Made by a program: the position numbers and the translations under genes
Notes under the pieces: generated by a model
Seen by the model: only the letters and a program-made list of their open reading frames with translations
Databases searched by the model: none
What the model was told of the DNA's origin: nothing
Shown here: positions 44,559 to 52,818 of the stretch, piece after piece
How positions within the stretch are numbered: position 1 is the stretch's first letter
Layout: each line of letters starts with the position of its first letter
Assembly (NCBI RefSeq): GCF_004331955.1
Contig: NZ_CP036532.1
Span: 1,550,001 to 1,614,000 of the forward strand
Length of the DNA: 64,000 bases
Reading direction: 5' to 3'
Origin: Roseitalea porphyridii
GTDB lineage: Bacteria > Pseudomonadota > Alphaproteobacteria > Rhizobiales > Rhizobiaceae

Positions 44559-45599
44559 ATGAAGATCCAGCACACCGCCACATACTCCTTGTTCAACGCG
44601 GCCCGCAGCGCCACCGCCAGCATGCAGGCCGAGCTTGCCCGGCTCCAGGAGGAAGTGGTCACCGGCGTCCATGCCGACAGCGGCCTCGTGCTCGGCGCCC
44701 GGTCGGAGGAGTTGACCTCGTTCAAGTCCGACATGGCCGAACTCAAGCGCCTGACCGACACCAACGGGGTGGTCGCCTCGCGCCTCGACATGTCGCAGAC
44801 CGTCATGGACAAGCTCAACGCCATCTCCGACGACCTGGTCAACACGATCGGCCTGTCGCTGGGCGACGAGATGCAGCGTCCCGTCATCGTCACCGAATCC
44901 GAGGCGGCCATCGAGGAGATCACCAGCCTGCTCAACACGCAGGTCGGCGGCGTGCACATCTTCGGCGGGTTGAACACCGGCAATTCGCCGATCGCCGATC
45001 ATGTCGGCGGAGCCGGCGAAGCGGCCTTCAACGCGGCCTTCACCGGCCATTTCGGCTTCGCCAAGACCGATCCCGCCGCGGCCGCCATCACCGGCGCGCA
45101 GATGACCGACTTCCTCGAAAACGTGCTCGCCCCGCAGTTCGAGGGAGCCGGATGGGCGGCCAACTATTCGGGCGCCACCGACGAGGTGGTGACCGCCCGC
45201 ATCGGGCCGAACGTGACGACGGGCGCCTCGGTCTCCGCCAACGAGCAGGGCTTTCGCCAGTTGATGCTGAGCGCGGTGGTCGCGCGCGAACTCTATTCGG
45301 CGCCCCTGTCGCAGGAGGCTCGCGACAGCGCCGGCTTGTTCGCCATCACCAAGGCCAAGTCGGGCGGCGCCGAGATCACCGGCACCCAGGCTCGCGTCGG
45401 GCTGATCGAGAACCGCATCGAAGGCCAGAACAAGACCCTGACCGGGCAGATCGACGTCCTCACCAAGCTGACCGGAAACCTGGAAGGGCTCGATCAGTAC
45501 GAAATCACCACCCGCATCACCCAATTGCTGACCCAGATCGAGGCCTCCTACGCCACGACCAGCCGGATCCAGCAAATGAGTATTCTGCGTTACCTTTGA
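44559..45599 (+). CDS. flgL: Hook-filament junction protein FlgL
   Basis: A 346-residue flagellin-like protein, hook-associated protein 3. N terminus: ATYSLFNAARSATASMQAEL; C terminus: LLTQIEASYATTSRIQQMSI ending LRYL. It caps the FlgK ring and receives flagellin. It starts 4 bases after flgK. Confidence 0.94.
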   Translation: MKIQHTATYSLFNAARSATASMQAELARLQEEVVTGVHADSGLVLGARSEELTSFKSDMAELKRLTDTNGVVASRLDMSQTVMDKLNAISDDLVNTIGLSLGDEMQRPVIVTESEAAIEEITSLLNTQVGGVHIFGGLNTGNSPIADHVGGAGEAAFNAAFTGHFGFAKTDPAAAAITGAQMTDFLENVLAPQFEGAGWAANYSGATDEVVTARIGPNVTTGASVSANEQGFRQLMLSAVVARELYSAPLSQEARDSAGLFAITKAKSGGAEITGTQARVGLIENRIEGQNKTLTGQIDVLTKLTGNLEGLDQYEITTRITQLLTQIEASYATTSRIQQMSILRYL

Positions 45600-45619
45600 G
45601 AAGAGCCAGGAAGGCCAAC

Positions 45620-45967
45620 ATGATCCAAGTCAGTTACGCCGAGATCGAGTCCGATTCGCTGGTCGGGTCGCGTGAGCGCGAGCACCAGTTGCTGGACCAG
45701 TCGATCGCCATGATGGACAAGGCCCTGGCCGAAGGCCCGCAGTCGCTGGCGGCCGTCGAGGCGATGCATTTCACGGTACGCATCTGGACCCACCTGCTGC
45801 AGGACCTTGCCGGCACGGACAACGAGCTGCCCGACGATCTGCGCGCCAGCCTGATCTCGATCGGCATCTGGATCCTCAAGGAAGCCGAATCGGTGCGGCA
45901 GGGCGAGGGCGGCTCGGTCGAACAGATCCGCGACATCACCATGATCCTCAGGGACGGCCTGCAATGA
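45620..45967 (+). CDS. flaF: Flagellin biosynthesis activator FlaF
   Basis: A 115-residue protein with family blocks SREREHQLLDQSIAMMDKAL, FTVRIWTHLLQDLAGTDNEL and LRASLISIGIWILKEAE. In Caulobacter and rhizobia FlaF is a positive factor for flagellin production acting with FlbT. CCAGGAAGG lies before ATG 45620. Confidence 0.92.
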   Translation: MIQVSYAEIESDSLVGSREREHQLLDQSIAMMDKALAEGPQSLAAVEAMHFTVRIWTHLLQDLAGTDNELPDDLRASLISIGIWILKEAESVRQGEGGSVEQIRDITMILRDGLQ

Positions 45968-46395
45968 AGGGTACGTTCAAGCTGTTCCTGAAGGCGAACG
46001 AACGCGTCTTCATCAATGGCGCGGTGCTGCGGGCCGACCGCAAGGTCGGCATCGAACTGCTCAACGATGTCGACTTCCTGCTCGAGGCGCACGTGATGCA
46101 GGCCGACGAGGCGACTACGCCCCTGCGCCAGCTCTATTTCATCATCCAGATCATGCTGATGTCGCCGTCCGAAAAGCCGGCCGCGCTCAAGCTCTACAAG
46201 GATTCGGTCACGGCGCTGCTCGCCACCTTCGAGAACCAGGAGATCCTGGCGGGTCTGAAGGATGTCGACGTGATGATCGCCCAGGACAGGCCGTTCGACG
46301 CGCTCAAGACACTGCGCGCCCTGTTCGCCCGCGAGGACGAAATCCTCGACCGCAAGCGTGGCGAAAGGAAGGGATGCGATACTGCCGCCGCATGA
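45964..46395 (+). CDS. flbT: Flagellin mRNA-binding repressor FlbT
   Basis: A 143-residue protein with KLFLKANERVFINGAVLRAD, VDFLLEAHVMQADEATTPLR, LYFIIQIMLMSPSEKPAAL and VDVMIAQDRPFDALKTLRAL. FlbT links filament synthesis to hook completion by acting on flagellin leader RNA in Caulobacter. ATGA overlap with flaF. The flagellin 1 leader hairpin in this window is a natural candidate target. Confidence 0.93.
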   Translation: MKGTFKLFLKANERVFINGAVLRADRKVGIELLNDVDFLLEAHVMQADEATTPLRQLYFIIQIMLMSPSEKPAALKLYKDSVTALLATFENQEILAGLKDVDVMIAQDRPFDALKTLRALFAREDEILDRKRGERKGCDTAAA

Positions 46396-46417
46396 CAATT
46401 GACCGGCAGGTGGCAAG

Positions 46418-46816
46418 ATGACCGACATCGGCGCGATAACGGGCGTGACGGGCGCAGGCGGGGCTGCCAGGACCGGCGGGCCGCAGACCGTTGACTACGA
46501 CGCCTTCCTGAAGCTCCTGGTCGCCCAGATGCAGAACCAGGACCCGACGCAGCCGATGAGCGATACCGAATATATCGCCCAGCTTGCCTCGTTCTCCAAC
46601 GTCGAGCAGTCCACCAAGCTCAACGACAAGCTCGACTATCTCATCCAGATGTCCTCGATCCAGCAGGCCGGTTCGCTGATCGGCCGTTCGGTCACCTCCG
46701 CCGACGGGCTGACCTCGGGCGTCATCAGCGAGATGCGCATCCTCAGCGACGGTGCCATCGCCGTCCTCGACAATGGCGCGGAACTTCCGGTCGGCCCCGG
46801 CCTGACCGTCCGCTGA
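46418..46816 (+). CDS. flgD: Flagellar hook assembly scaffold FlgD
   Basis: A 132-residue hook cap protein, short as in other rhizobia. The family block is VDYDAFLKLLVAQMQNQDPT, QPMSDTEYIAQLASFSNVEQ; the end LDNGAELPVGPGLTVR is the remnant of the C-terminal domain. It precedes fliQ by 27 bases. Confidence 0.93.
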   Translation: MTDIGAITGVTGAGGAARTGGPQTVDYDAFLKLLVAQMQNQDPTQPMSDTEYIAQLASFSNVEQSTKLNDKLDYLIQMSSIQQAGSLIGRSVTSADGLTSGVISEMRILSDGAIAVLDNGAELPVGPGLTVR

Positions 46817-46843
46817 TCGTGGCGCGCCGCAGCGAGCGCCGCG

Positions 46844-47110
46844 ATGGCTGAAGCCGACGTCATCGAGATCATCCAGCTTGCCATCTGGACCACGCTGGTC
46901 GCCGCCGGGCCATCGGTCTTCGCGGCGATGTTCGTGGGCGTGGCGATCGCCCTGTTCCAGGCGCTCACCCAGGTGCAGGAGATCACGCTCACCTTCATTC
47001 CGAAGATCGTCGTGATTCTCGTCACCATCTCCTTTTCGGCCGCCTTCATGGGCGCGCAGATCGGCCGCATGACCGAAGTCCTGTACGGACGCATCGAGAC
47101 CGGCTTCTGA
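46844..47110 (+). CDS. fliQ: Flagellar export gate protein FliQ
   Basis: An 88-residue protein with two transmembrane helices: LAIWTTLVAAGPSVFAAMFV and IVVILVTISFSAAFMGAQIG, with the linking motif ALFQALTQVQEITLTFIPKI. It forms part of the FliPQR export pore. Confidence 0.95.
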   Translation: MAEADVIEIIQLAIWTTLVAAGPSVFAAMFVGVAIALFQALTQVQEITLTFIPKIVVILVTISFSAAFMGAQIGRMTEVLYGRIETGF

Positions 47111-47141
47111 TCGGTCCGAACGGGCATTCGACAAGCCCCGT

Positions 47142-47158
47142 GCAAGCCCCGCCGATCA
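47142..47158 (+). promoter_or_regulatory. Flagellar operon motif, 4-base spacer variant
   Basis: GCAAG, 4 bases (CCCC), GCCGATCA, ending 41 bases before flhA. It lies in the 89-base gap between fliQ and flhA. One base shorter in the spacer than the other copies, so less certain. Confidence 0.35.
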
Positions 47159-47199
47159 GGATGACCCCATCCGGCTATGAAAGCCTGGAGTGAGGGCCC

Positions 47200-49287
47200 T
47201 TGGCGAACGTTCAGATACCGATGCAGGCGCCGTCGTCGCACGGCAACGACATCATTTTCGCGGTCGGCATCATCATGGTGCTGTCGCTTCTGTTCCTGCC
47301 CGTCCCGGTCTTCCTGATCGATGTCGGGCTGGCCGTTTCGCTCGCCTTCTCGGTCCTGATTCTGATGGTCGCGCTGTGGATCCCGCGACCGCTCGACTTC
47401 TCTTCGTTTCCGACGATCCTGCTGATCTCGACGATGCTGCGCCTGTCGCTGAACATCGCGACGACACGCGCCATCCTTTCGGAAGGCCATGCGGGCGTTC
47501 ACGCGGCCGGCAACGTCATCGCGGGCTTTTCCTCGTTCGTCATGAGCGGCGACTTCGTCATCGGCCTGGTCGTTTTCCTGATCCTCGTCGTCGTCAACTT
47601 CGTCGTGATCACCAAGGGCTCGACGCGCATCGCCGAGGTCGGCGCGCGGTTCACGCTCGACGCCATCCCCGGCAAGCAGATGTCGATCGACGCGGACCTT
47701 TCGGCCGGCGTCATCGACGAGTCCGAGGCGCGCCGCCGCCGCAAGGAACTGGAGGAGGAAAGCTCCTTCTACGGGTCGATGGACGGCGCCTCCAAGTTCG
47801 TGCGCGGCGACGCGATCGCCGGCCTTCTGATCACCGCCATCAACATCGTCGGCGGCATCGTCATCGGGGTCACCCGGCACGGCATGTCGATGGGCGAGGC
47901 GGCCGATGTGTTCACCAAGCTTTCGGTCGGCGACGGCCTCGTCAGCCAGATCCCGGCGCTTATCGTCTCGCTGGCGGCGGGCCTGCTGGTCTCCAAGGGC
48001 GGCAACCAGGGCTCGGCCGACAAGATCGTCTTCGACCAGCTCGGCAACTATCCGCGCGCCCTGTCGGTCGCCGCCGGCCTGCTGGTGATCCTGGGCCTGA
48101 TGCCGGGCCTGCCGGCCGCCCCGTTCCTGCTGCTCGCCGCCGGCATGGCCGCCGTCGCCTACATCCGGCCGATGCTGCGTTTTGCCGAGGAGGAGAAGAA
48201 GCAGCAGGCGATCGCCGACGAGGAGGAAGCCAAGCAGCGCGAGACCCGCGATTCGGTCAAGAGTTCGCTCGCCGTGCCCGAGATCCAGCTCTCGCTCGGC
48301 AAGCAGCTTGCCACCCAGCTCCTGCCCAAGCGCCAGGACATGGCGCACCGCATGAAGCAGATGCGCAAGCGCTTCGCCGCCGAATACGGGTTCGTTGTGC
48401 CGGACGTGCAGCTCGTCGACGAGCATGACACACCGCCCAAGGCGTACCGGATCAAGATCTACGGCACGACGGTGGTCGAGCACGAACTGCGTGTCGGCGA
48501 GCTGCTTGCCTTCGCAGACCCCGCCCAGATCGTCGGCATTCCCCATACGGTCGTGCGCGAGCCGGCCTTCGGCGGCGAGGCGCTGTCGGTGATGGAGACC
48601 TTCCGCGACGATCTGCGCCGCATGAACATCGCCACCGCCGACAATGTGAGCGTCATCCTGACCCATCTGAGCGAGGTCGTGCGCAACAACCTGCCGCAGC
48701 TGTTCTCCTACAAGGCGATGAAGACGCTGATCAACGACATGGAGCCCGAGTACCGCAAGCTCGCCGACGAGATCTGCACGACCCACGCCACCTATCCGGG
48801 CCTGCAGGCCGTGCTCAAGCTGCTGCTCGCCGAGCGCGTGTCGATCCGCAACCTGCCGCTGATCATCGAGGCCGTCGCCGAGATCGCGCCAACGACGCGC
48901 AAGTCCGAGACGATCGTCGAGCATGTGCGCGCCCGCATGGCCCAGCAATTGTGCGGCGATCTCACCGTCGACGGCGTGCTCAACATCGTCCGGCTCGGCA
49001 ATCGCTGGGAGCTCGCCTTCCGCGAGGCGCTCAAGCGCGACGGCACGACCGGTGACATCGTCCAGTTCGACATCGATCCCCGCCAGCTCGAGGAGTTCGG
49101 CAACGAGATCGGCAAGGAAATCGTCACCCAGAAGGCCAAGCACAACCGCATCGCCATCGTCACCACGCCCGAGGCGCGGCCCTATGTGCGCATGATCGTC
49201 GAGCGCATGCATCCGGACGTCGCGGTCATGTCGCATCTGGAGATCGGCAAGGGCATCGAGATCCGGATCGTGGGCACGCTGTCGTGA
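47200..49287 (+). CDS. flhA: Flagellar export protein FlhA
   Basis: A 695-residue export gate protein with eight N-terminal transmembrane helices and a large cytoplasmic domain from ~340. Motifs: [60 protein letters not shown] (FHIPEP-type signature), and the C-terminal [16 protein letters not shown]. The start is TTG 47200, 9 bases after GGAG; the alternative ATG 47221 has no ribosome site. Overlaps fliR by 4 bases. Confidence 0.96.
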   Translation: MANVQIPMQAPSSHGNDIIFAVGIIMVLSLLFLPVPVFLIDVGLAVSLAFSVLILMVALWIPRPLDFSSFPTILLISTMLRLSLNIATTRAILSEGHAGVHAAGNVIAGFSSFVMSGDFVIGLVVFLILVVVNFVVITKGSTRIAEVGARFTLDAIPGKQMSIDADLSAGVIDESEARRRRKELEEESSFYGSMDGASKFVRGDAIAGLLITAINIVGGIVIGVTRHGMSMGEAADVFTKLSVGDGLVSQIPALIVSLAAGLLVSKGGNQGSADKIVFDQLGNYPRALSVAAGLLVILGLMPGLPAAPFLLLAAGMAAVAYIRPMLRFAEEEKKQQAIADEEEAKQRETRDSVKSSLAVPEIQLSLGKQLATQLLPKRQDMAHRMKQMRKRFAAEYGFVVPDVQLVDEHDTPPKAYRIKIYGTTVVEHELRVGELLAFADPAQIVGIPHTVVREPAFGGEALSVMETFRDDLRRMNIATADNVSVILTHLSEVVRNNLPQLFSYKAMKTLINDMEPEYRKLADEICTTHATYPGLQAVLKLLLAERVSIRNLPLIIEAVAEIAPTTRKSETIVEHVRARMAQQLCGDLTVDGVLNIVRLGNRWELAFREALKRDGTTGDIVQFDIDPRQLEEFGNEIGKEIVTQKAKHNRIAIVTTPEARPYVRMIVERMHPDVAVMSHLEIGKGIEIRIVGTLS

Positions 49288-50039
49288 ACGCGGTCGCGGA
49301 AGCCTATCTGGTCGCGGGCTTCCTTCTGTTCTGCCGGATCGGCGCGGCGCTTATGGTCATTCCCGGCTTTTCGAGCGCGCGCGTCGCCGTGCGCATCCGG
49401 CTCCTGGCCGCCGTCGCGCTGACCGTGGCCCTGTTTCCGCTGATGGCCGACGAACTGCTTGGGCGCATCGATGCCGCCGACCTCGACGGGCTTTCGCGCG
49501 CCATCGTCGCCGAACTGCTGATCGGCGGCGTGATCGGCCTGATCGCCCGCGTCTACCTGCTGGCGCTTGAATTCATCATGTCGGCGGTCGCCATGTCGGT
49601 CGGCTATGGCGGCATGCTGGGCCCGAACATCGAGGGCCAGGAGCCGCAGGCGGCGATGACGGCACTCGTCTCGTTCACCGCGCTGATGATCCTGTTCGCG
49701 GTCGACTTCCACCATGTGGTGCTGCGCGCGGCGCTTGCCTCCTACGATGCCTTTCCCGCTGGCGCCTTCCCGTCGACCGCCGCGCTGCTCGAGGAATTCG
49801 TCGACACGCTGGCGATCACCTTCTCGATCGCGCTGAGGCTCGGAAGCCCGTTCATCGGCTTTGCGATCATCGCCAATCTGATGGTCGGCGCGCTCAACAA
49901 GCTGGCGGTGCAGATCCCGATCTATTTCGTGGCGCTGCCGGCGATGCTGCTCGGCGCGCTGATCATCCTTTATTTCAATCTGCCATTCATACTGGACGTG
50001 TTCGGCAGCAATTTCGAAGGCCTCTACAGGGGAATTTGA
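49284..50039 (+). CDS. fliR: Flagellar export gate protein FliR
   Basis: A 251-residue protein with six hydrophobic segments. Blocks: [80 protein letters not shown] and [23 protein letters not shown] start overlapping flhA (GTGA). Stop is one base before the next gene. Confidence 0.95.
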   Translation: MNAVAEAYLVAGFLLFCRIGAALMVIPGFSSARVAVRIRLLAAVALTVALFPLMADELLGRIDAADLDGLSRAIVAELLIGGVIGLIARVYLLALEFIMSAVAMSVGYGGMLGPNIEGQEPQAAMTALVSFTALMILFAVDFHHVVLRAALASYDAFPAGAFPSTAALLEEFVDTLAITFSIALRLGSPFIGFAIIANLMVGALNKLAVQIPIYFVALPAMLLGALIILYFNLPFILDVFGSNFEGLYRGI

Positions 50040-50040
50040 C

Positions 50041-50454
50041 ATGAAGCGCAGCGCCGCGCAGATCAAGCGCCTGATCCGCGCCCAGGAAACGGTCGCCGAC
50101 CTCGCCCGCCTCGAACATCGCGCGGTCGCCGCCGCCGCCGCCGACAAGGGCGCCGAGATCGAGGCGCTCGAACGCTGGTCCGAAAGGCTCGACGCCCATG
50201 CCCTGCCGCTGCTCGACGTGACCATCGAGCGGCAGCGGACGCTTGCCGCTCAGAAGGTCGATCTCGGCCGCCAGCAGGAAGCGGCGCGCGAACGGCTGGT
50301 CGGGGCGACCGCACGGTGCCGCCCACTCGAGCGCGCCCACGCCAAGGCGCGGCAGGACGAAGCCCGCGCCGCCGAGGAAAAGCAACTCGCCGAACTGATC
50401 GACCGACAGTTTGCCGGCGCGAATCAAGGTTCCCGCAAGCCTCGGCGGTCATAA
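50041..50454 (+). CDS. Coiled-coil protein, FliJ-like
   Basis: A 137-residue, highly charged, Ala-rich protein predicted to be helical over its entire length (SAAQIKRLIRAQETVADLAR ... ERQRTLAAQKVDLGRQQEAA). Size and character match FliJ, the coiled-coil stalk of the FliI ATPase, and position directly after fliR is where rhizobial loci carry such a gene. There is no diagnostic motif, so the name is tentative. Confidence 0.5.
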   Translation: MKRSAAQIKRLIRAQETVADLARLEHRAVAAAAADKGAEIEALERWSERLDAHALPLLDVTIERQRTLAAQKVDLGRQQEAARERLVGATARCRPLERAHAKARQDEARAAEEKQLAELIDRQFAGANQGSRKPRRS

Positions 50455-50461
50455 TCGTCCC

Positions 50462-50836
50462 ATGGAGATCACCGCCCTGACACCGGCCGCCGGCAGCGCC
50501 GCGGCCACCGTCGAGTCCGCCGCCGGGTCGCGGGAGGCCGGGCGTGCCGATGCCGAGCAGTGGCAGCGCGTTCAGGCGGCCGCTCAGGACGCCGCCGTCG
50601 CCAATGCCGAGCCGGCGCAGAAGGGTGGCTGGAAGCAGCTTGAATCGCTGCTTGTCCAGCAGATGCTGCAGTCCATGCTCTCGTCCGAAGATGGCGGCTT
50701 CTTCGGCAACGAGCTTGGCAGCGACTACTACGCTTCATTCATGGCAGAGCAGTTTGCGGCGCGCCTGTCCGAGGGGCTGGACCTCGGCATCGCATCGCGG
50801 CTTGACCGCCACTACGGACCGGGGGACGACCGATGA
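50462..50836 (+). CDS. Rod-binding protein, FlgJ N-terminal domain type
   Basis: A 124-residue protein whose second half matches the rod-binding domain of FlgJ: LESLLVQQMLQSMLSSEDGG, GSDYYASFMAEQFAARLSEG and LDLGIASRLD. The muramidase domain of enterobacterial FlgJ is absent, as usual in alphaproteobacteria. It probably acts as the rod cap. ATG 50462 lies 7 bases after the FliJ-like gene; overlap of 4 bases with the next. Confidence 0.75.
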   Translation: MEITALTPAAGSAAATVESAAGSREAGRADAEQWQRVQAAAQDAAVANAEPAQKGGWKQLESLLVQQMLQSMLSSEDGGFFGNELGSDYYASFMAEQFAARLSEGLDLGIASRLDRHYGPGDDR

Positions 50837-51225
50837 ACGAAACGACGATCGCGCGCACCGACGACACCGAGATCCAGAACGTTCAGCGCCTCGTCGCGCG
50901 CCTGACCGGCATCATCAAGGGCGAGTGCGACGCGATCCGGGACAATCCGGCGGCCGATCTGTCCGGCTTCGTCGACGCCAAGAACCGGGCCCTTTACGAA
51001 CTCGAACTGGCGATCCGCAACGACCGGTCCGTGCTCGCCGACCCGCACACGCGCACAGCGTTGCGCCAGTTGCGCGATGCGCTGGCGCTCAACGAGACCA
51101 TGCTGCAGGCGCAGATCGTCGCCGTGGGCGATGCCATCGGCGTGGTCGAGGAACTGTCGGGCGCGGTGCCCTCCGATGGCACTTACGGAAACCCGGCCTA
51201 CGCCAAGCCGGCAGCCTACCTGTGA
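50833..51225 (+). CDS. FlgN-like export chaperone
   Basis: A 130-residue helical protein (IQNVQRLVARLTGIIKGECD, SGFVDAKNRALYELELAIRN, LRQLRDALALNETMLQAQIV) with a C-terminal tail YGNPAYAKPAAYL. This matches the FlgN type of chaperone that brings FlgK and FlgL to the export gate. ATG 50833 overlaps the rod-binding gene; its stop overlaps the GTG of the following gene. Confidence 0.7.
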   Translation: MNETTIARTDDTEIQNVQRLVARLTGIIKGECDAIRDNPAADLSGFVDAKNRALYELELAIRNDRSVLADPHTRTALRQLRDALALNETMLQAQIVAVGDAIGVVEELSGAVPSDGTYGNPAYAKPAAYL

Positions 51226-51697
51226 TCGGACGCTTCGCGGTCGCGCTGCTGGCGGTCGGCGCCTCGCTCGGGGGCTGTATGCGGGCACCGTGACCTCGCT
51301 CGGCGGCGACGGCGATCAGTCGGCCGATGGATATGCCGACGTATCGGCGAACACGCTTCGCACCGAACTGATGGCGACGCCGCTCGTCACCCGCGGCGGC
51401 ATCTACGGCTATATCATCGGCCGCTACGTGCTCACGCTCGATGCGGACCTGATCGCCGAACGCGGTCCGCCGGTCGAGCAGATCGTCGCCCATGCGGTGA
51501 ACAGCTATTTCTATGACCGCGCCGCCGACACGTTCTGGCTCGACGGGCCGCTCGGGGTCGACGAGATCGCCGACGGCCTCAAGGGCGCCATCAACGAGAG
51601 CGCCGGCGGTCCGCTGGTCACCGCGTTCGCTATCCGCCAGCTCGACTATCTGCAATCGCCGGAAATCCGCCAGCCGGTGATCTCGTTCGACCGGTGA
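51222..51697 (+). pseudogene. Membrane-anchored flagellar-locus protein interrupted by a -1 frameshift
   Basis: A GTG at 51222 overlapping the flgN-like stop (GTGA) starts MIGRFAVALLAVGASLGG, an N-terminal membrane anchor, but this frame stops at 51291-51293. The frame one base back continues without interruption as LYAGTVTSLGGDGDQSADGY and runs to 51697 with well-formed protein sequence (GGIYGYIIGRYVLTLDADLI). The switch point is the run of five G at 51270-51274; one more G would restore a single ~158-residue protein. Rhizobial flagellar loci often end with an anchored protein of this type. It may be a real mutation, a phase switch or a sequence error. Confidence 0.7.
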
Positions 51698-51713
51698 CCG
51701 GCCCCCGAGTGCT

Positions 51714-52136
51714 TCACGGTCGTCCGGGCACGTCGCGCACGGTGCGGAAATATTCGGCCTCGGCGATCTCGTGTTCGCCGGCCAGGCCGCCCTTCTGGCG
51801 CAGGCACAGCGCCTCGGCGTCCTCGTCCTCCGCGCTGACCGAAAGCGCGCGGATCATCCTGTCGGCCACATTGGACACCGCAAGCTGGAACTGCTCGTCC
51901 GAATAGCTGTTGGGCAGTTCCGCCCGCGCCTTGATCACACAGTAGCCGATGCGCGCGCCTTGCTGGTAGATCGGCACCGACACGGCGGGCAGGGGAACGA
52001 CGCGGCTGAGGTTGACCACCGGGGCCGGCGCGCCGTCGCCACCGAACAGGCCGTCCGAGAAGGTGCCGACATAGGCGCCGCCCATCGCCACCAGCGCGAC
52101 GCCGAGCGCGGTTCCGATCGTGCCGACAGGGTTCAT
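51714..52136 (-). CDS. Membrane-anchored hypothetical protein
   Basis: A 140-residue protein with an N-terminal membrane helix (VGTIGTALGVALVAMGGAYV) and a periplasmic domain (VPLPAVSVPIYQQGARIGYC, FQLAVSNVADRMIRALS). I recognise no family. The layout of anchor, then a Pro, then G-x-x-x-G-Y-x-I, is reminiscent of the frameshifted protein it converges with (16-base gap). ATG 52136 begins the anchor; the frame upstream of it has no such features. Confidence 0.6.
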   Translation of the reverse strand: MNPVGTIGTALGVALVAMGGAYVGTFSDGLFGGDGAPAPVVNLSRVVPLPAVSVPIYQQGARIGYCVIKARAELPNSYSDEQFQLAVSNVADRMIRALSVSAEDEDAEALCLRQKGGLAGEHEIAEAEYFRTVRDVPGRP

Positions 52137-52222
52137 GCGGTCTCTCCCGAAGCTCGCGGCCATTGTCGGCGCCGGGGCTTGCGCGAAACCGGCCTGAACC
52201 ATGACCATTCACGATTCCCCGT

Positions 52223-52699
52223 TCACCCGGTTTCGAGCGGCAGCACCGTCGTGTCCTTCAGCGTGTTCAGCACGATCGCCGTCTTGACGTTCTGCACCGC
52301 CTCGTGGGCGAGCAGCGTGCCATTGATGAACGCCGACAGTGCGTTCAGGTCCTCGGTGACGACCTTGATCGAATAGTCCATCTCGCCGGTCAGCGCATGC
52401 GCCTCCAGAATGTTGGGCGCCGCGCGCACGAGCCTTGCGAAGCGTTCGGCATTGCCCTCGGTGTGCGTCGCCAGTGTCACCGAGATGATCGACACCAGCG
52501 CGAAACCGGCCCGCTCGCGGTTGATGACGGCGTGATAGCCGGCGATCAGCCCGTCCGCCTCAAGCCGGCTGCGCCGGCGCGAGCATTGCGACGGCGACAG
52601 TCCGATGCGCTCGGACAGCTCGTTGTTGGTCAGCCTTCCGTCATGCTGCAGTGCCGCGAGAAGTGTGCGGTCGTAACGGTCGAGGGTCGGTTCACTCAC
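52223..52699 (-). CDS. Lrp/AsnC family transcriptional regulator
   Basis: A 158-residue regulator: winged helix-turn-helix (LDRYDRTLLAALQHDGRLTN, ELSERIGLSPSQCSRRRSRL) and the effector-binding RAM domain (LVSIISVTLATHTEGNAERF, MDYSIKVVTEDLNALSAFIN). I chose GTG 52699 because GGAG stands 6 bases upstream; an ATG at 52711 would add four residues. It is divergent from the 4-hydroxyphenylpyruvate dioxygenase gene and probably controls aromatic amino acid breakdown. Confidence 0.9.
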   Translation of the reverse strand: MSEPTLDRYDRTLLAALQHDGRLTNNELSERIGLSPSQCSRRRSRLEADGLIAGYHAVINRERAGFALVSIISVTLATHTEGNAERFARLVRAAPNILEAHALTGEMDYSIKVVTEDLNALSAFINGTLLAHEAVQNVKTAIVLNTLKDTTVLPLETG

Positions 52700-52716
52700 G
52701 GCATTCTCCATCTGGA

Positions 52717-52771
52717 TGCACGATACATGCACAAATGAGGGGCATAACGCGCGGAATGCAAGCATCTTGCA
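52717..52771. promoter_or_regulatory. Two TGCA-N7-TGCA operator candidates between lrp-like and hpd genes
   Basis: TGCA-N7-TGCA occurs at 52717-52731 and again at 52757-52771, 40 bases apart centre to centre, close to four helical turns. The second is part of the palindrome ATGCAA-N5-TTGCAT. Fifteen-base palindromes repeated in phase are typical of Lrp/AsnC sites. They lie between the two divergent starts (52699 and 52819). Confidence 0.55.
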
Positions 52772-52818
52772 TCGCGATCGCGCTACAATCGGGAAAACAT
52801 CACATTGGGAGAAATGCC

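Noticed and set aside
42977-44983. 668-codon minus-strand frame opposite flgK/flgL
   Set aside because: Antisense to two secure flagellar genes and without recognisable domains.
46636-49236. Open frame of 866 codons on the minus strand opposite flhA
   Set aside because: Low-complexity His/Asp/Arg-rich product and fully antisense to a secure flhA; it is a GC artefact.
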